Assembly: GCA_964581535.1 (NCBI GenBank)
Contig: CAZOOW010000001.1
Location: forward strand, 274,580-338,579
DNA: 64,000 bases
Origin: CAZOOW01 sp964581535
GTDB taxonomy: Bacteria; Patescibacteriota; Saccharimonadia; Saccharimonadales; Saccharimonadaceae
Direction of reading: 5' to 3'
How positions within the stretch are numbered: the first letter of the stretch is position 1; the number at the start of each line of letters is the position of its first letter. Shown here one piece after another: positions 1 through 8,183 of the stretch. Below the pieces are notes generated by a model, which ran no database searches, was not told the origin of the DNA, and worked only from the letters and a program-made list of their open reading frames with translations. The position numbers and the translations under genes were made by a program.

Positions 1-220
1 CCCCGGTGCAACCGGCTTTGATGCGACGTATAGCGCCGAGACTGATAACGGGTCAAGCACGTCAAAATGGGTGGGGATAACATCGAGTGACCAAGAGTTG
101 AAAAATGTTACCTCCTCTGGCATAGATACGACGACAGTCTGGTATGGTGTCCGCGCCACGACTGCAACGCCACCGGGTAGCTATGCTGATATTGTTACGT
201 ATACGGCGATAACGAATTAA
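1..220 (+). CDS. C-terminus of a secreted beta-sandwich surface protein (partial)
   Basis: An open frame enters from the left edge (codons in the phase that starts at base 2) and stops with TAA at 218-220. The visible ~72 residues are rich in Thr, Ser, Gly and Val and finish with a pattern of the type P-P-G-S-Y-A-D-I-V-T-Y-T-A, typical of the last strands of extracellular Ig-like or WxL-like domains. The protein encoded at 1208-2563 ends with a similar Thr-rich strand pattern. It is followed by a DUF916-like gene at 289, so it probably belongs to the same surface complex. N-terminus and full length are outside the window; no specific function can be given. Confidence 0.6.
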   Translation, partial: PGATGFDATYSAETDNGSSTSKWVGITSSDQELKNVTSSGIDTTTVWYGVRATTATPPGSYADIVTYTAITN

Positions 221-244
221 GCGATTCTCAAATAAGTCTGAAAA

Positions 245-280
245 GTAAGCAGGTCGAAATCGATCTGCTTACGCTATAAT
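245..280 (+). promoter_or_regulatory. Inverted repeat abutting the promoter of the first DUF916-like gene
   Basis: GTAAGCAG at 245-252 is exactly complementary to CTGCTTAC at 265-272, with a further TCGA/TCGA pair inside. Three bases later comes a consensus -10 box TATAAT (275-280), and the start codon of the next gene is at 289. The dyad covers the place where a -35 element would sit, so it could be an operator; it could also be a terminator of the preceding gene, but no T-run follows. Confidence 0.5.
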
Positions 281-288
281 GTGATGGT

Positions 289-1167
289 ATGAAAAAAATA
301 TCAATTTTTTTGGGGGTGATGTGGTGCCTAAGTGGGGCAATAAGTGCAAGCGCCGCGTCCACTACTACCCCTGACCAAAACCTAACTCTCAGTCCAGTCA
401 AACAAAAGATATCTCTTCGGGCGGGAGAGTCGTATACGGGATCATTTCACCTACTCAATGCAGGAAAATCGGGTTACGACCTTAAGGTGTATACAGGACC
501 TTACTCCGTCAAAAGCGAGGATTATACGGCAGACTTTGAATCAAAGAAATCAAATACTGAAGTTTCAAATTGGGTTACGTTCTCTAAATCATCTTACCGA
601 CTCGGGCCTAATCAGTCAGTGGATATAGACTATACCATCAAGGTACCGTCTACTGCTCGCCCAGGAGGCCACTACGGAGTGCTTTTTGCGGAAACACTTC
701 CCCAAAACACAACAAATAACTTTGGTGTCTCAAGCACGCAGCGTCTCGGGATGCTCGCTTTTTTGACTGTCGCTGGGAACTATACTTCAGGAGGAGATAT
801 AAAGAGCCAAGCTATACCGTTTTTCCAGTTCAAAGCGCCGCTTACTACGCTGACAAGGGCAGAAAACACAGGAAATATTGATTTTGATGCGAAACTCAAT
901 GTCAACGTGTCGGATTTTCTTGGCAATCTGAAATACAGGGCTGAAAAGGAGTACGCGGTTCTGCCTGGTACCGTTCGGGCAATGCCTATGAATTGGGATA
1001 ACGTTCCGTCTATCGGTCTGTATAAGGTAGCAACTACGACGAAGTTTCTTTCGACCGAAAAAACGGTTTCATCATACGTTTTGATGGCACCACTATGGTT
1101 TTATCTAGCAGTATCTATTTTGTTACTAATCACCATAGTTTACTGGGCGATGCGACGCCGAAATTAA
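289..1167 (+). CDS. Secreted, membrane-anchored DUF916-like (WxL-interacting type) protein
   Basis: A 292-residue protein with a signal peptide (about residues 1-23, MKKISIFLGVMWCL then AxA-type cleavage), an extracellular beta-rich domain with the pattern LSPVKQKISLRAGESYTGSF..N.G, a WVTF and a PGGHYGVLFAE strand, and one C-terminal transmembrane helix (about 265-287) followed by a basic RRRN tail. This is the layout of DUF916 (WxL-interacting, peptidoglycan-binding) proteins, which hold surface proteins to the wall. A TATAAT box ends 8 nt before the ATG and there is no Shine-Dalgarno sequence, so the message is probably leaderless. A second, similar gene lies at 2560. Family assignment is by pattern only. 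Confidence 0.65.
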   Translation: MKKISIFLGVMWCLSGAISASAASTTTPDQNLTLSPVKQKISLRAGESYTGSFHLLNAGKSGYDLKVYTGPYSVKSEDYTADFESKKSNTEVSNWVTFSKSSYRLGPNQSVDIDYTIKVPSTARPGGHYGVLFAETLPQNTTNNFGVSSTQRLGMLAFLTVAGNYTSGGDIKSQAIPFFQFKAPLTTLTRAENTGNIDFDAKLNVNVSDFLGNLKYRAEKEYAVLPGTVRAMPMNWDNVPSIGLYKVATTTKFLSTEKTVSSYVLMAPLWFYLAVSILLLITIVYWAMRRRN

Positions 1168-1207
1168 ATATACCCGCGGCTTTTACTCTGTTATAATCAA
1201 AAGCAGT

Positions 1208-2563
1208 ATGAGGATTGGCAGGGGAGAATTGGTATACCGATATGCTGTGTTTGCCGTGCTGTTGGCTGCAGCCGGTGCTCCACTGGTAGTTGCTGACACG
1301 TTTCAAAGTACAAACTACACAATCGACGCGAGCGTCGTTGGTAACAGCACTGGCGGTACACAGACATCGACGAATTATTCACTTGTTTCCAGCGCCGGTG
1401 AGTCGATAATCGGTGATGCAGCAGGTGGAAGCTACAAGCTTGGTATCGGGTATGTTGCACAGCTTGATAAGTCGTTGCAGTTAAATGTCCAGCCTGCAAA
1501 TCAGGTTGCATACTACCCCCTCGATGAAGGTGCCGGTACGGCAGCATGGGACAACAGCGCCAATCAGATCAACGGGAAGCTGATGAATACGCCTACGAGC
1601 GTCGCTGGAAAGATTGGGCAAGGCCTAAGTTTTAACGGTACGAACCAGTATGTTAATGTTCCAACGAACGCTGCATTAGACTTTACAACCAGCTTTACTG
1701 CTGAGCTATGGATAAAAACGGCGTCGACTAATACGGGATACATGGGTTTACTAACAAAATATACATCGACGCCCGCCGGATGGGATATTGCCCTGCAAGG
1801 TGGCTGCCCGCGAGTCACAATCCGAGGAACCTCAAGTATTGATACTGGTTCAGGCTGGTGTGCCAGTAGTCTGCAGGACAATGCTTGGCATCATATAGTA
1901 GCCGTTGCGACTACCACGTCACTCAAAGTTTATATCGACGGTGTGCTGAAAAATACTACGAACGGTACATGGACACCGACAACTGCATCTGCTTTTGACA
2001 TGCAGATTGGTAGCCGTCAGGGTTCGGTCTACTACGAAGGCGCTGTCGATGAAGTCAAGCTATTTAGCAGAGCATTAAGTTCTGAAGAAGTTGCTGCCGA
2101 GTATACAGCTCAGAATGCAGGAAATTCGGCTGGTGTGTCATTTGCCGGCGGGATAACGCCGGGGGCTTCAAATACCTCAGGGTACGATGCAGTGGTACAG
2201 ACTGACGCTCCCGGGTACAACCTAGCAATCAACCAGAATCAGAACCTGACGAGTGGTGCGAACACGATAGCTGCCATTAGTGGAGCATCGATCGCGACAC
2301 CGCTTTCATGGTCAGAGGGGACAACAAAAGGCCTTGGCTTTACTCTGTATGGTACGAATGCGACCGCTATTCCAGCAAAATGGTCAAGCGGCAGTGCATA
2401 CGCCCCATTACCAGGAACGGCAACGACGTTTTATTCTCGTACCGGCTATACGGGTGGTGCAAAAGACTATCTGAATATGCGACTAAGGCTGGATGTTCCA
2501 AAGTTGCAAGCAACTGGCTTATATACAAACCAGATGACCATTACTGGGACGCTGACGCCATGA
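1208..2563 (+). CDS. Secreted LamG/concanavalin-A-like surface protein
   Basis: A 451-residue protein with an N-terminal hydrophobic signal (about 10-29). Residues ~100-295 match the LamG/concanavalin fold: YYPLDEGAGT, a G.GLSFNGTNQYV.V strand, FT.ELWIKT, a WHHIVAV strand and VDEVKLFSRALS, the usual glycan-binding laminin-G signatures. Residues ~300-451 form a separate Thr/Gly-rich beta domain like the end of the CDS at 1-220. TATAAT at 1192-1197 is 10 nt before the ATG. The stop overlaps the next start (ATGA at 2560-2563), so it is co-translated with the DUF916-like gene. Likely a surface adhesin presented by that partner; the ligand is unknown. Confidence 0.65.
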   Translation: MRIGRGELVYRYAVFAVLLAAAGAPLVVADTFQSTNYTIDASVVGNSTGGTQTSTNYSLVSSAGESIIGDAAGGSYKLGIGYVAQLDKSLQLNVQPANQVAYYPLDEGAGTAAWDNSANQINGKLMNTPTSVAGKIGQGLSFNGTNQYVNVPTNAALDFTTSFTAELWIKTASTNTGYMGLLTKYTSTPAGWDIALQGGCPRVTIRGTSSIDTGSGWCASSLQDNAWHHIVAVATTTSLKVYIDGVLKNTTNGTWTPTTASAFDMQIGSRQGSVYYEGAVDEVKLFSRALSSEEVAAEYTAQNAGNSAGVSFAGGITPGASNTSGYDAVVQTDAPGYNLAINQNQNLTSGANTIAAISGASIATPLSWSEGTTKGLGFTLYGTNATAIPAKWSSGSAYAPLPGTATTFYSRTGYTGGAKDYLNMRLRLDVPKLQATGLYTNQMTITGTLTP

Positions 2564-3399
2564 AAAGACTATTAGCTATCGTAATGTTGTTTGGAACGGG
2601 GTTAGTATTCGTGTCAGGCTCTCATGTTGATGCACTCTCGCTTAAACTTGCCCCGCTGGAATATAGGACTGAGCTGAAAAAGGGTGAAGTAAAAAAAGGC
2701 TTCGTTGATGTGAGTAACCCGTCTGGTCAAACACAGCGGATAAGAACTAGCGTTCAGGCCTTTCGACAGACCGATGACAACGGCTCATTGCAGTTTTTTG
2801 ACAGCGAGCAGCTGAGTGCAGGAGTCAAGTTAGACCTGGAAACGTTTGATCTTGGGCCCCGTGAAGCTGTGCGGATGTATTTCATGATTGATGGATCAAA
2901 ACTTCCGAGCGGTTATGTATATGGTGGTATATTTTTCTCAACAATCTCTCCAAGTGATACGGCCGGGGTGGGGCAGCAGGTCCGGCTAGGAACGTTGCTT
3001 AGCATCGTGAATGGAACGCCAGGACCGCGAAACGGCTCTGTTGAACGACTGAACATTCCACCCTTTGTGCTTGGTTCGAAAATAAACGGCGAATATACTT
3101 TCAAAAATACCGATGTTGGCGGAACTGCGACAGGATTTTATCCAAAAGTCCGTTTAGAGGTAAGCCCATTTGGTGAGCAAAAAGACCAAAATGGAAAACT
3201 AGTTTTTGCAGGGCATAGTCGAACGAATCAGTTTGAAATCAGAACTCCTATATTTGGTGTGTATAAGGTAAGTGCATCGTATCAAGCCTCGTCTAAGTCT
3301 AGCTGGGTGCTTGTATTGCACCCAGGAGTTATGGTGGTTTTAGGAATGGCTATGCTTGCGTTAACGTTGTATTTTCACAGAAAGCGCACGCATAGGTAA
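2560..3399 (+). CDS. Second DUF916-like membrane-anchored surface protein
   Basis: The start is set at 2560 (MKRLLAIVMLF...), because this gives a signal peptide and a 4-nt ATGA overlap with the gene before; a longer in-frame reading from 2308 lies wholly inside that gene. The 279 residues hold a signal peptide (1-~24), an extracellular domain opening with LKLAPLEYRTELKKGEVKKGF.DV.NPSG (the same pattern as in the gene at 289), the strand YVYGGIFFST, and a C-terminal membrane helix (~250-270) with a basic RKRTHR end. Together with the LamG protein it repeats the arrangement surface protein plus DUF916-like anchor seen at 1-1167. Confidence 0.65.
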   Translation: MKRLLAIVMLFGTGLVFVSGSHVDALSLKLAPLEYRTELKKGEVKKGFVDVSNPSGQTQRIRTSVQAFRQTDDNGSLQFFDSEQLSAGVKLDLETFDLGPREAVRMYFMIDGSKLPSGYVYGGIFFSTISPSDTAGVGQQVRLGTLLSIVNGTPGPRNGSVERLNIPPFVLGSKINGEYTFKNTDVGGTATGFYPKVRLEVSPFGEQKDQNGKLVFAGHSRTNQFEIRTPIFGVYKVSASYQASSKSSWVLVLHPGVMVVLGMAMLALTLYFHRKRTHR

Positions 3400-3443
3400 A
3401 AGCCTGATGCTATACTAAAAACATAACAACTAAAGGTGGAATA

Positions 3444-3941
3444 ATGGATAGAAATACTTCTCGACACGTTGATAGTGTGCATCGTCCGGTCGCAACGCAG
3501 TACAATGAACATCCCGTAACTCAGCGACGGCCAACGAAGACCTGGAAACGATATTGGTGGGTACCCCTAGCGCTGCTCGTCGCATTACTAATCGCCGCAG
3601 GATGCTGGTGGAAAATGGCGTACGGAAGCGGTATCGATAACAAAACGTACCAGGCTGTGTTTTTGACGAACGGCCAAGTCTTTTTTGGTAAGTTGAAGAA
3701 TGCTCACGGGCAGTATCTCTATCTAGATCATGCCTACTATACCCAAAAGCAGGAACTGCCTGCCGATGCGACGGATGAGCAAAAACAAGCTACGGCTAGT
3801 AACGTTTCTCTTGTTAAAGTGGGCAGTGAAGTTTATGGACCAAATAACAATATGTCGATTCGCTCAGAGCAGGTGTTATTCTGGCAGAACCTGAAAACTG
3901 ATAGTAAAGTAACGAAAGCTATCGAAGCTGACAAAAGCTAG
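3444..3941 (+). CDS. Single-pass membrane protein of unknown function
   Basis: A 165-residue protein: about 30 polar cytoplasmic residues, one membrane helix (about 35-53, WWVPLALLVALLIAAGCWW), then an exposed domain with the strands YQAVFLTNGQVFFGKLKN and QYLYLDHAYY and a Gln/Ala-rich stretch. I recognise the style of a conserved CPR membrane protein but cannot name a function. TATACT at 3411-3416 preceded by TGC (extended -10) and AAAGGTGG before the ATG give a conventional promoter and ribosome-binding site. mutM follows 20 bp later but has its own -10 box. Confidence 0.7.
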   Translation: MDRNTSRHVDSVHRPVATQYNEHPVTQRRPTKTWKRYWWVPLALLVALLIAAGCWWKMAYGSGIDNKTYQAVFLTNGQVFFGKLKNAHGQYLYLDHAYYTQKQELPADATDEQKQATASNVSLVKVGSEVYGPNNNMSIRSEQVLFWQNLKTDSKVTKAIEADKS

Positions 3942-3961
3942 CTTCGGCTATACTGGTAACT

Positions 3962-4831
3962 ATGCCAGAGTTACCAGAAGTTGAAACTATCCGACGCGGA
4001 CTAGAGAAACTAATCGTTGGTAAGCGAATCCAATCTGTAACACACGACACTGAAAAAAGTTTCCCGAACCAAACGAACGATGTGACCGAGTTTGTTCTTG
4101 GTTCCCGTATCGATAGCATTGCACGCCGGGCGAAAGTTTTATTGATTCACCTTTCGAGTGGCTATACACTTGTAATTCATTTAAAAATGACTGGGCAGCT
4201 GGTATTTCGTGGTCAGGTGTCTTTTGGCGCAGGGCATCCTAACGACTCGCTCATTGGTAAACTGCCAGACCGATCGACACGAGTGATCATCTCCTTTGAT
4301 GACGGCGAAACACTATTCTTTAACGATCAGCGTAAATTTGGTTGGGTGAAACTTCTCCCAACTATCGAAGTTCCGAATATTAATTTTATGCGGCGCGTTG
4401 GACCGGAGCCGCTTGAAGATAACTTTACAGCTAAAGAATTTATCCAACGCATCCGACGGCGAAATGGGACGAGCATTAAGGCGGCGCTGCTCGATCAGAC
4501 CGTGCTTGCTGGTGTTGGGAATATTTATGCAGATGAAAGCCTCTTTGCTGCACGCATCCACCCTGCGCAAAAAGTTAGCTCGCTCAATGATACGAAATTA
4601 GGCGTGTTGTTACGCGAAATAAAGAATGTGCTGCAACTCTCTATAGATAAAGGCGGCTCTACTGACCGAAACTATGTGAATGCGGAAGGAAAAAAGGGCA
4701 GTTATATCGATTTTGCCTCAGTGTTTCGGCGCGAGGGAAAAAATTGCTTGCGCTGTGGAGGAACGATAGAGAAAATTCGGGTCGCCGGACGCGGTACGCA
4801 TATTTGTCCGCAGTGTCAAAAACATAAATAG
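3962..4831 (+). CDS. mutM: Formamidopyrimidine-DNA glycosylase (Fpg)
   Basis: Removes oxidised purines such as 8-oxoguanine and cuts the strand by beta/delta elimination in base-excision repair. The protein (289 residues) starts MPELPEVETIRRGL, so the catalytic N-terminal proline (after Met removal) and glutamate are present; the HLKMTGQL lysine, the DQRKFGW loop, the GVGNIYADE helix motif and a C-terminal zinc finger with Cys pairs (CLRC ... CPQC, ~262-285) are all visible. It is slightly longer than the usual ~270 residues. TATACT at 3949-3954 lies 7 nt before the ATG with no Shine-Dalgarno sequence, so transcription looks leaderless. Sits just upstream of holA. Confidence 0.95.
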   Translation: MPELPEVETIRRGLEKLIVGKRIQSVTHDTEKSFPNQTNDVTEFVLGSRIDSIARRAKVLLIHLSSGYTLVIHLKMTGQLVFRGQVSFGAGHPNDSLIGKLPDRSTRVIISFDDGETLFFNDQRKFGWVKLLPTIEVPNINFMRRVGPEPLEDNFTAKEFIQRIRRRNGTSIKAALLDQTVLAGVGNIYADESLFAARIHPAQKVSSLNDTKLGVLLREIKNVLQLSIDKGGSTDRNYVNAEGKKGSYIDFASVFRREGKNCLRCGGTIEKIRVAGRGTHICPQCQKHK

Positions 4832-4870
4832 TTTCCGGTAGTCGAATGACCATTTACAATAGATATTCAG

Positions 4871-5767
4871 ATGATCACAGTCCTGACAGGAGAGAACACG
4901 TTTGCTATCCGGCATACTTATCGCCGGTTAGTTAAGGAGTTTTCTGGAGAGGTGGAACGTCTTGATGGAACCGCGTTCGATTTAACTCAGCTGCCTGATA
5001 TTTTTGCTGGAAGTACACTGTTTTCGGAGCAGAGAATGGTGGTGATTAGTGACGCTAGTCTGAATAAGCCACTGTGGTCTGCACTGGAGCAATGGATAGG
5101 AAAAGTTCCGGAGGAAACGCACATTGTATTTATTGAGTCTCATATCGATAAGCGAACAAAAACTTACAAATTGCTCGTAAAACAGGCTAGCATTATCGAA
5201 CACGAACTACCCGATGATGCGTCTTTGCTGTTTTGGTTGCAGTCAAAAGCCCGGGAGCATGAGGTTGATATGCCTACTGATATCGCTCGTTATTTAGTGC
5301 AATATGTCGGTAAAGACCAATGGCGTCTCATGGGAGAACTAGAAAAGCTGATACTTGCAGACAGGCAAATTGACCGCGCCCTCATCCAGGAAATAGCCGA
5401 GCCCTACCCAGAAGCAAGTGCGTTTGAACTACTCGATAGCGCATTCGCTGGAAAATTCGATAGGGCAGAGGAGTTGCTCGCTTTGCTTGCGGAACGCGAA
5501 GACCCGTATCGATTCTTAGGATTGCTCAGCTCACAAGTGATAGCGCTGCTTGCGTTGTGTGGTGCAGGTCAGCGCCGTCCAGACGAAGTTGCTCGCGATA
5601 TCGGTCTGCATCCGTACGCGGTGCGACGGCTTTCGCCGATTGCTTCGCGCTTAGGCCGCTCTCGAGCTACGCGGCTACTGGGGGCGTTGGCCGACTGTGA
5701 CTATAGGATAAAAACAAGTGCTGTCGACCCGTGGCAGCAGCTGAAAAAAGTCATACTCACCATATGA
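4871..5767 (+). CDS. holA: DNA polymerase III subunit delta
   Basis: Delta opens the sliding clamp as part of the clamp-loader complex. The 298-residue sequence shows the usual weakly conserved pattern: N-terminal MITVLTGENTFAIR, FSEQRMVVISDASLN in the region that corresponds to strand 3 of the AAA+-like domain, HELPDD, LMGELEKL in the middle, and FELLDSAFAGKFDRA..L..L....EDPYRFLGLLSSQ at the start of the C-terminal collar domain. Length fits the family (300-350). TACAAT at 4855-4860 is 10 nt before the ATG. The stop TGA touches the terminator stem at 5768. Confidence 0.85.
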   Translation: MITVLTGENTFAIRHTYRRLVKEFSGEVERLDGTAFDLTQLPDIFAGSTLFSEQRMVVISDASLNKPLWSALEQWIGKVPEETHIVFIESHIDKRTKTYKLLVKQASIIEHELPDDASLLFWLQSKAREHEVDMPTDIARYLVQYVGKDQWRLMGELEKLILADRQIDRALIQEIAEPYPEASAFELLDSAFAGKFDRAEELLALLAEREDPYRFLGLLSSQVIALLALCGAGQRRPDEVARDIGLHPYAVRRLSPIASRLGRSRATRLLGALADCDYRIKTSAVDPWQQLKKVILTI

Positions 5768-5793
5768 AAACCGCCCGGGTTTCCGGGCGGTTT
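5768..5793. terminator. Bidirectional terminator between holA and rpsT
   Basis: AAACCGCCCGG (5768-5778) pairs perfectly with CCGGGCGGTTT (5783-5793) around a GTTT loop. It lies between two convergent genes and has T-rich sequence on the plus side (TTTTT at 5802 onward) and TTTT on the minus side. Confidence 0.85.
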
Positions 5794-5798
5794 ACGAG

Positions 5799-6158
5799 TT
5801 ACTTTTTAGCTGTTGGCTTTTTAGGAGCGGTTTTTTTCGCTGCAGGCTTCTTTGTAGCTGCTTTCTTTGTTGCGGGTTTCGCCGCAGTCTTTTTCGTCGC
5901 GCTGCTTGTCAGTTTAACGCCGGCTTCTTTTGCTTGGCGGGAAAGGGCGCTTTTGCGTCGGGCAGCGGTATTTTTGTCCAGAATATTTTTCTTGACGGCA
6001 GTATCAATCTCGCTCTGTGCGGCTGAGAGTGTTGTTGAGCTCGGCTTAGCGTTAAACGCTTTTACGGCAGATTTGATATTTCGTTTAGTGACTATGTTGC
6101 GTTCACGTCGCTTGACGGTTTGGCGCATACGCTTGATAGCGGATTTGATGATTGGCAC
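5799..6158 (-). CDS. rpsT: 30S ribosomal protein S20 with a long Lys/Ala/Pro tail
   Basis: A 16S rRNA-binding protein of the small subunit. Residues 1-~85 are standard S20 (MPIIKSAIKRMRQTVKRR, a KRNIKSAVKAF helix, AQSEIDTAVKKNILDKNTAARRKSAL). The usual length is ~87; here the protein runs to 119 with a low-complexity tail of KKxAAKPATKK-type repeats, like the C-terminus of histone H1 or of mycobacterial HupB. The tail is encoded by plausible repeated codons rather than by frameshift readthrough. Start chosen as the conserved MPIIKSA. Confidence 0.93.
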   Translation of the reverse strand: MPIIKSAIKRMRQTVKRRERNIVTKRNIKSAVKAFNAKPSSTTLSAAQSEIDTAVKKNILDKNTAARRKSALSRQAKEAGVKLTSSATKKTAAKPATKKAATKKPAAKKTAPKKPTAKK

Positions 6159-6265
6159 GGTGTAGCTCCCTACTCTTTATAATCAGTTATTTTGTTAAAC
6201 AAATCTGCACAATTATACCGTAGGCACCTCTATCTGTAAAGATGAGACCACACGAGGGAAAATCA

Positions 6266-6295
6266 TTGACATAGGTATAGTGCTTGTGGTATTGT
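6266..6295 (+). promoter_or_regulatory. Promoter with conserved spacer motif
   Basis: TTGACA (6266-6271), then ATAGTGCTTGTG (6277-6288), then one base and TATTGT (6290-6295). The same 12-base block sits directly upstream of the -10 box at 17218 and 49734. It drives the DHH-like gene at 6335. Confidence 0.65.
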
Positions 6296-6334
6296 CGTCT
6301 CGAAGACTATTTACACAAAAAACAGAGATAAATC

Positions 6335-8182
6335 ATGCAAACCGAACCAAATGCAAAACAGCAAATCGTTGAGCGTATTAAAAATTCAACGAATATTCTT
6401 GTTACTGTCGGAGCAAACCCATCGGTAGACGAGTTAAGTGCTGCGCTCGGTCTGTCGCTGATTTTGAACAAAATGGATAAACACGCCACCGCTGTTTTTA
6501 GTGGCGCGACTCCCCCTGCTATCACGTTCCTCGAGCCCGAGAAAACGTTTGAAAATACTGTCGATAGCCTCCGTGATTTTATAATCGCGCTCGATAAGTC
6601 CAAAGCCGATCGGCTCCGCTATAAGGTTGAGGACGAAGTTGTTCGCATCTTTATCACGCCGTATAAATCTGTTCTGAGCGAAAAAGATTTGAAGTTTTCG
6701 CAAGGTGATTTCAATGTCGAGCTGATTTTGGCGCTCGGCGTAGAGAAGCGCGAAGACCTCGACACCGCTATCACGGCACACGGCCGTATCTTACATGATG
6801 CAACTGTAGTAACAGTAAATATGAACGGTGCGCAGTCCTCGCTGGGCGCGCTCGATTGGACGGATTCGTCAGCGAGCAGTTTGTGTGAAATGCTAATGAG
6901 CCTCAGTGAAGCATTGCAACCGGGCGTTCTGGATGAACAGATCGCCACAGCACTTTTGACAGGTATCGTTGCAGCGACTGACAGGTTCCGAAATGAACAT
7001 ACGACGCCCAAGGTGATGACAATGTCCGCCCAGCTCATGGCTGCCGGCGCTAACCAGCAGCTGATTGCTGAAAAGCTGGAGCAGGGCGACGGACTCGATA
7101 CAGCGAAAAACCCTGACGGATCGACAACCTTACCTGAAGGTGATGCTTCAGAAAAAATAGCAGACAAACCGCAGCAAAAACCAGATGGAGAACTGGAAAT
7201 TCACCACGATGATGAAGCAAAAGAGCCAGCCCCCACTGAACAACCGGCTGATGATGCTGTCCAGGAAGCAGAAAATGAGTTAGCAGAGACGTTACCGGAG
7301 AACACTCAGCAGCCAAATGTTTCGACTGACACGCTGCAGCAGGATTTAGAACAGGCAAGCATCGAAGCGGCGAAATCTTCCGATACTATGCCGCCTGTAG
7401 TGCCGTCTGAAGCGGCAGCTCCTCAGATTATTCATGAGCATCGGACCTGGCAGACTGACAACTCGAGTCCAGAACCAAGTTTTGGCGGTACACTCAACGC
7501 GACCGCGAGTGATGCTGAGGAAGATAATAGGCGCGAAGAAGATTCGAACGTCAATCGTCAGATCCTTAGCCATGACGCGCCGCCAGCAGATGTCGCACCT
7601 ATGGTTACTCCTGACGCACCAGCCCCAGAGCCCCAGCCTGATCAGCAGAATTCGCCAGTACTCACTCAGGTCAATGAACAGGAGCCGCTCGAACAAGCTC
7701 ATACAGATGGCGACTTGAACTACGAACCTGCGCCGGTTGGCGGTCCAGCTGGACCAACGTTGTCCCAGCTTGATGAGCAAACTCGCGGCAAAGCAACAGA
7801 TGACGCTAGGGCGGCAGTTGACGCGGTGCTCAACTCAATGCCATTTGATCCTGCAAACCAACCGATGGCAAGCGCAGGGGCTCAGCCTGCCGTCGAGGTC
7901 CAGCATTCACAAACATTCGATGGACCTGTGGCGCCGGTCCAAGATGTTACCGCCCCTGTAGAGGCGCCTGCAATGTTTGCGAACCCCACTGAGCCGGTCG
8001 TACAACCAACAGGGCTACCGACGCCGCCACCTCTGCCACCGTTACCGGATTTCTCAACGCTCCCGCCACTGTCGAACGATCAGCCCGAGCAACCGACAGC
8101 TCCTCTTGCACCTGTCGCCGAGCCGGCTCCTGGCCCGGTCAACCCGAGCGATCCTGGACAATTCCGAATCCCCGGCCAGTAA
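6335..8182 (+). CDS. Degenerate DHH-type phosphoesterase-like protein with a long disordered acidic/Pro-rich tail
   Basis: 615 residues. Residues 1-~260 have the fold pattern of NrnA/DHH phosphoesterases (IVERIKNSTNILVTVGANPSVDELSAALGL, GALDWTDSSASSLCEML, ALLTGIVAATDRFRN), but the signature residues that bind metal are altered: the expected HxxPDxDxxGS motif reads GANPSVDELSA, and no DHH triplet is seen. Residues ~260-615 are low complexity, rich in Glu, Asp, Pro, Gln and Ala, and end in Pro-rich segments (LPTPPPLPPLPDF). Probably a catalytically inactive relative that acts as a binding or scaffold protein; the cellular role is unknown. Several other-frame readings of the tail are shadows. 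Confidence 0.6.
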   Translation: MQTEPNAKQQIVERIKNSTNILVTVGANPSVDELSAALGLSLILNKMDKHATAVFSGATPPAITFLEPEKTFENTVDSLRDFIIALDKSKADRLRYKVEDEVVRIFITPYKSVLSEKDLKFSQGDFNVELILALGVEKREDLDTAITAHGRILHDATVVTVNMNGAQSSLGALDWTDSSASSLCEMLMSLSEALQPGVLDEQIATALLTGIVAATDRFRNEHTTPKVMTMSAQLMAAGANQQLIAEKLEQGDGLDTAKNPDGSTTLPEGDASEKIADKPQQKPDGELEIHHDDEAKEPAPTEQPADDAVQEAENELAETLPENTQQPNVSTDTLQQDLEQASIEAAKSSDTMPPVVPSEAAAPQIIHEHRTWQTDNSSPEPSFGGTLNATASDAEEDNRREEDSNVNRQILSHDAPPADVAPMVTPDAPAPEPQPDQQNSPVLTQVNEQEPLEQAHTDGDLNYEPAPVGGPAGPTLSQLDEQTRGKATDDARAAVDAVLNSMPFDPANQPMASAGAQPAVEVQHSQTFDGPVAPVQDVTAPVEAPAMFANPTEPVVQPTGLPTPPPLPPLPDFSTLPPLSNDQPEQPTAPLAPVAEPAPGPVNPSDPGQFRIPGQ

Positions 8183-8183
8183 A

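Noticed and set aside
5731..6165. 144-codon plus-strand ORF over rpsT
   Set aside because: It is the antisense of the S20 gene; its Phe/Ala-rich sequence comes from the Lys/Ala tail read backwards.
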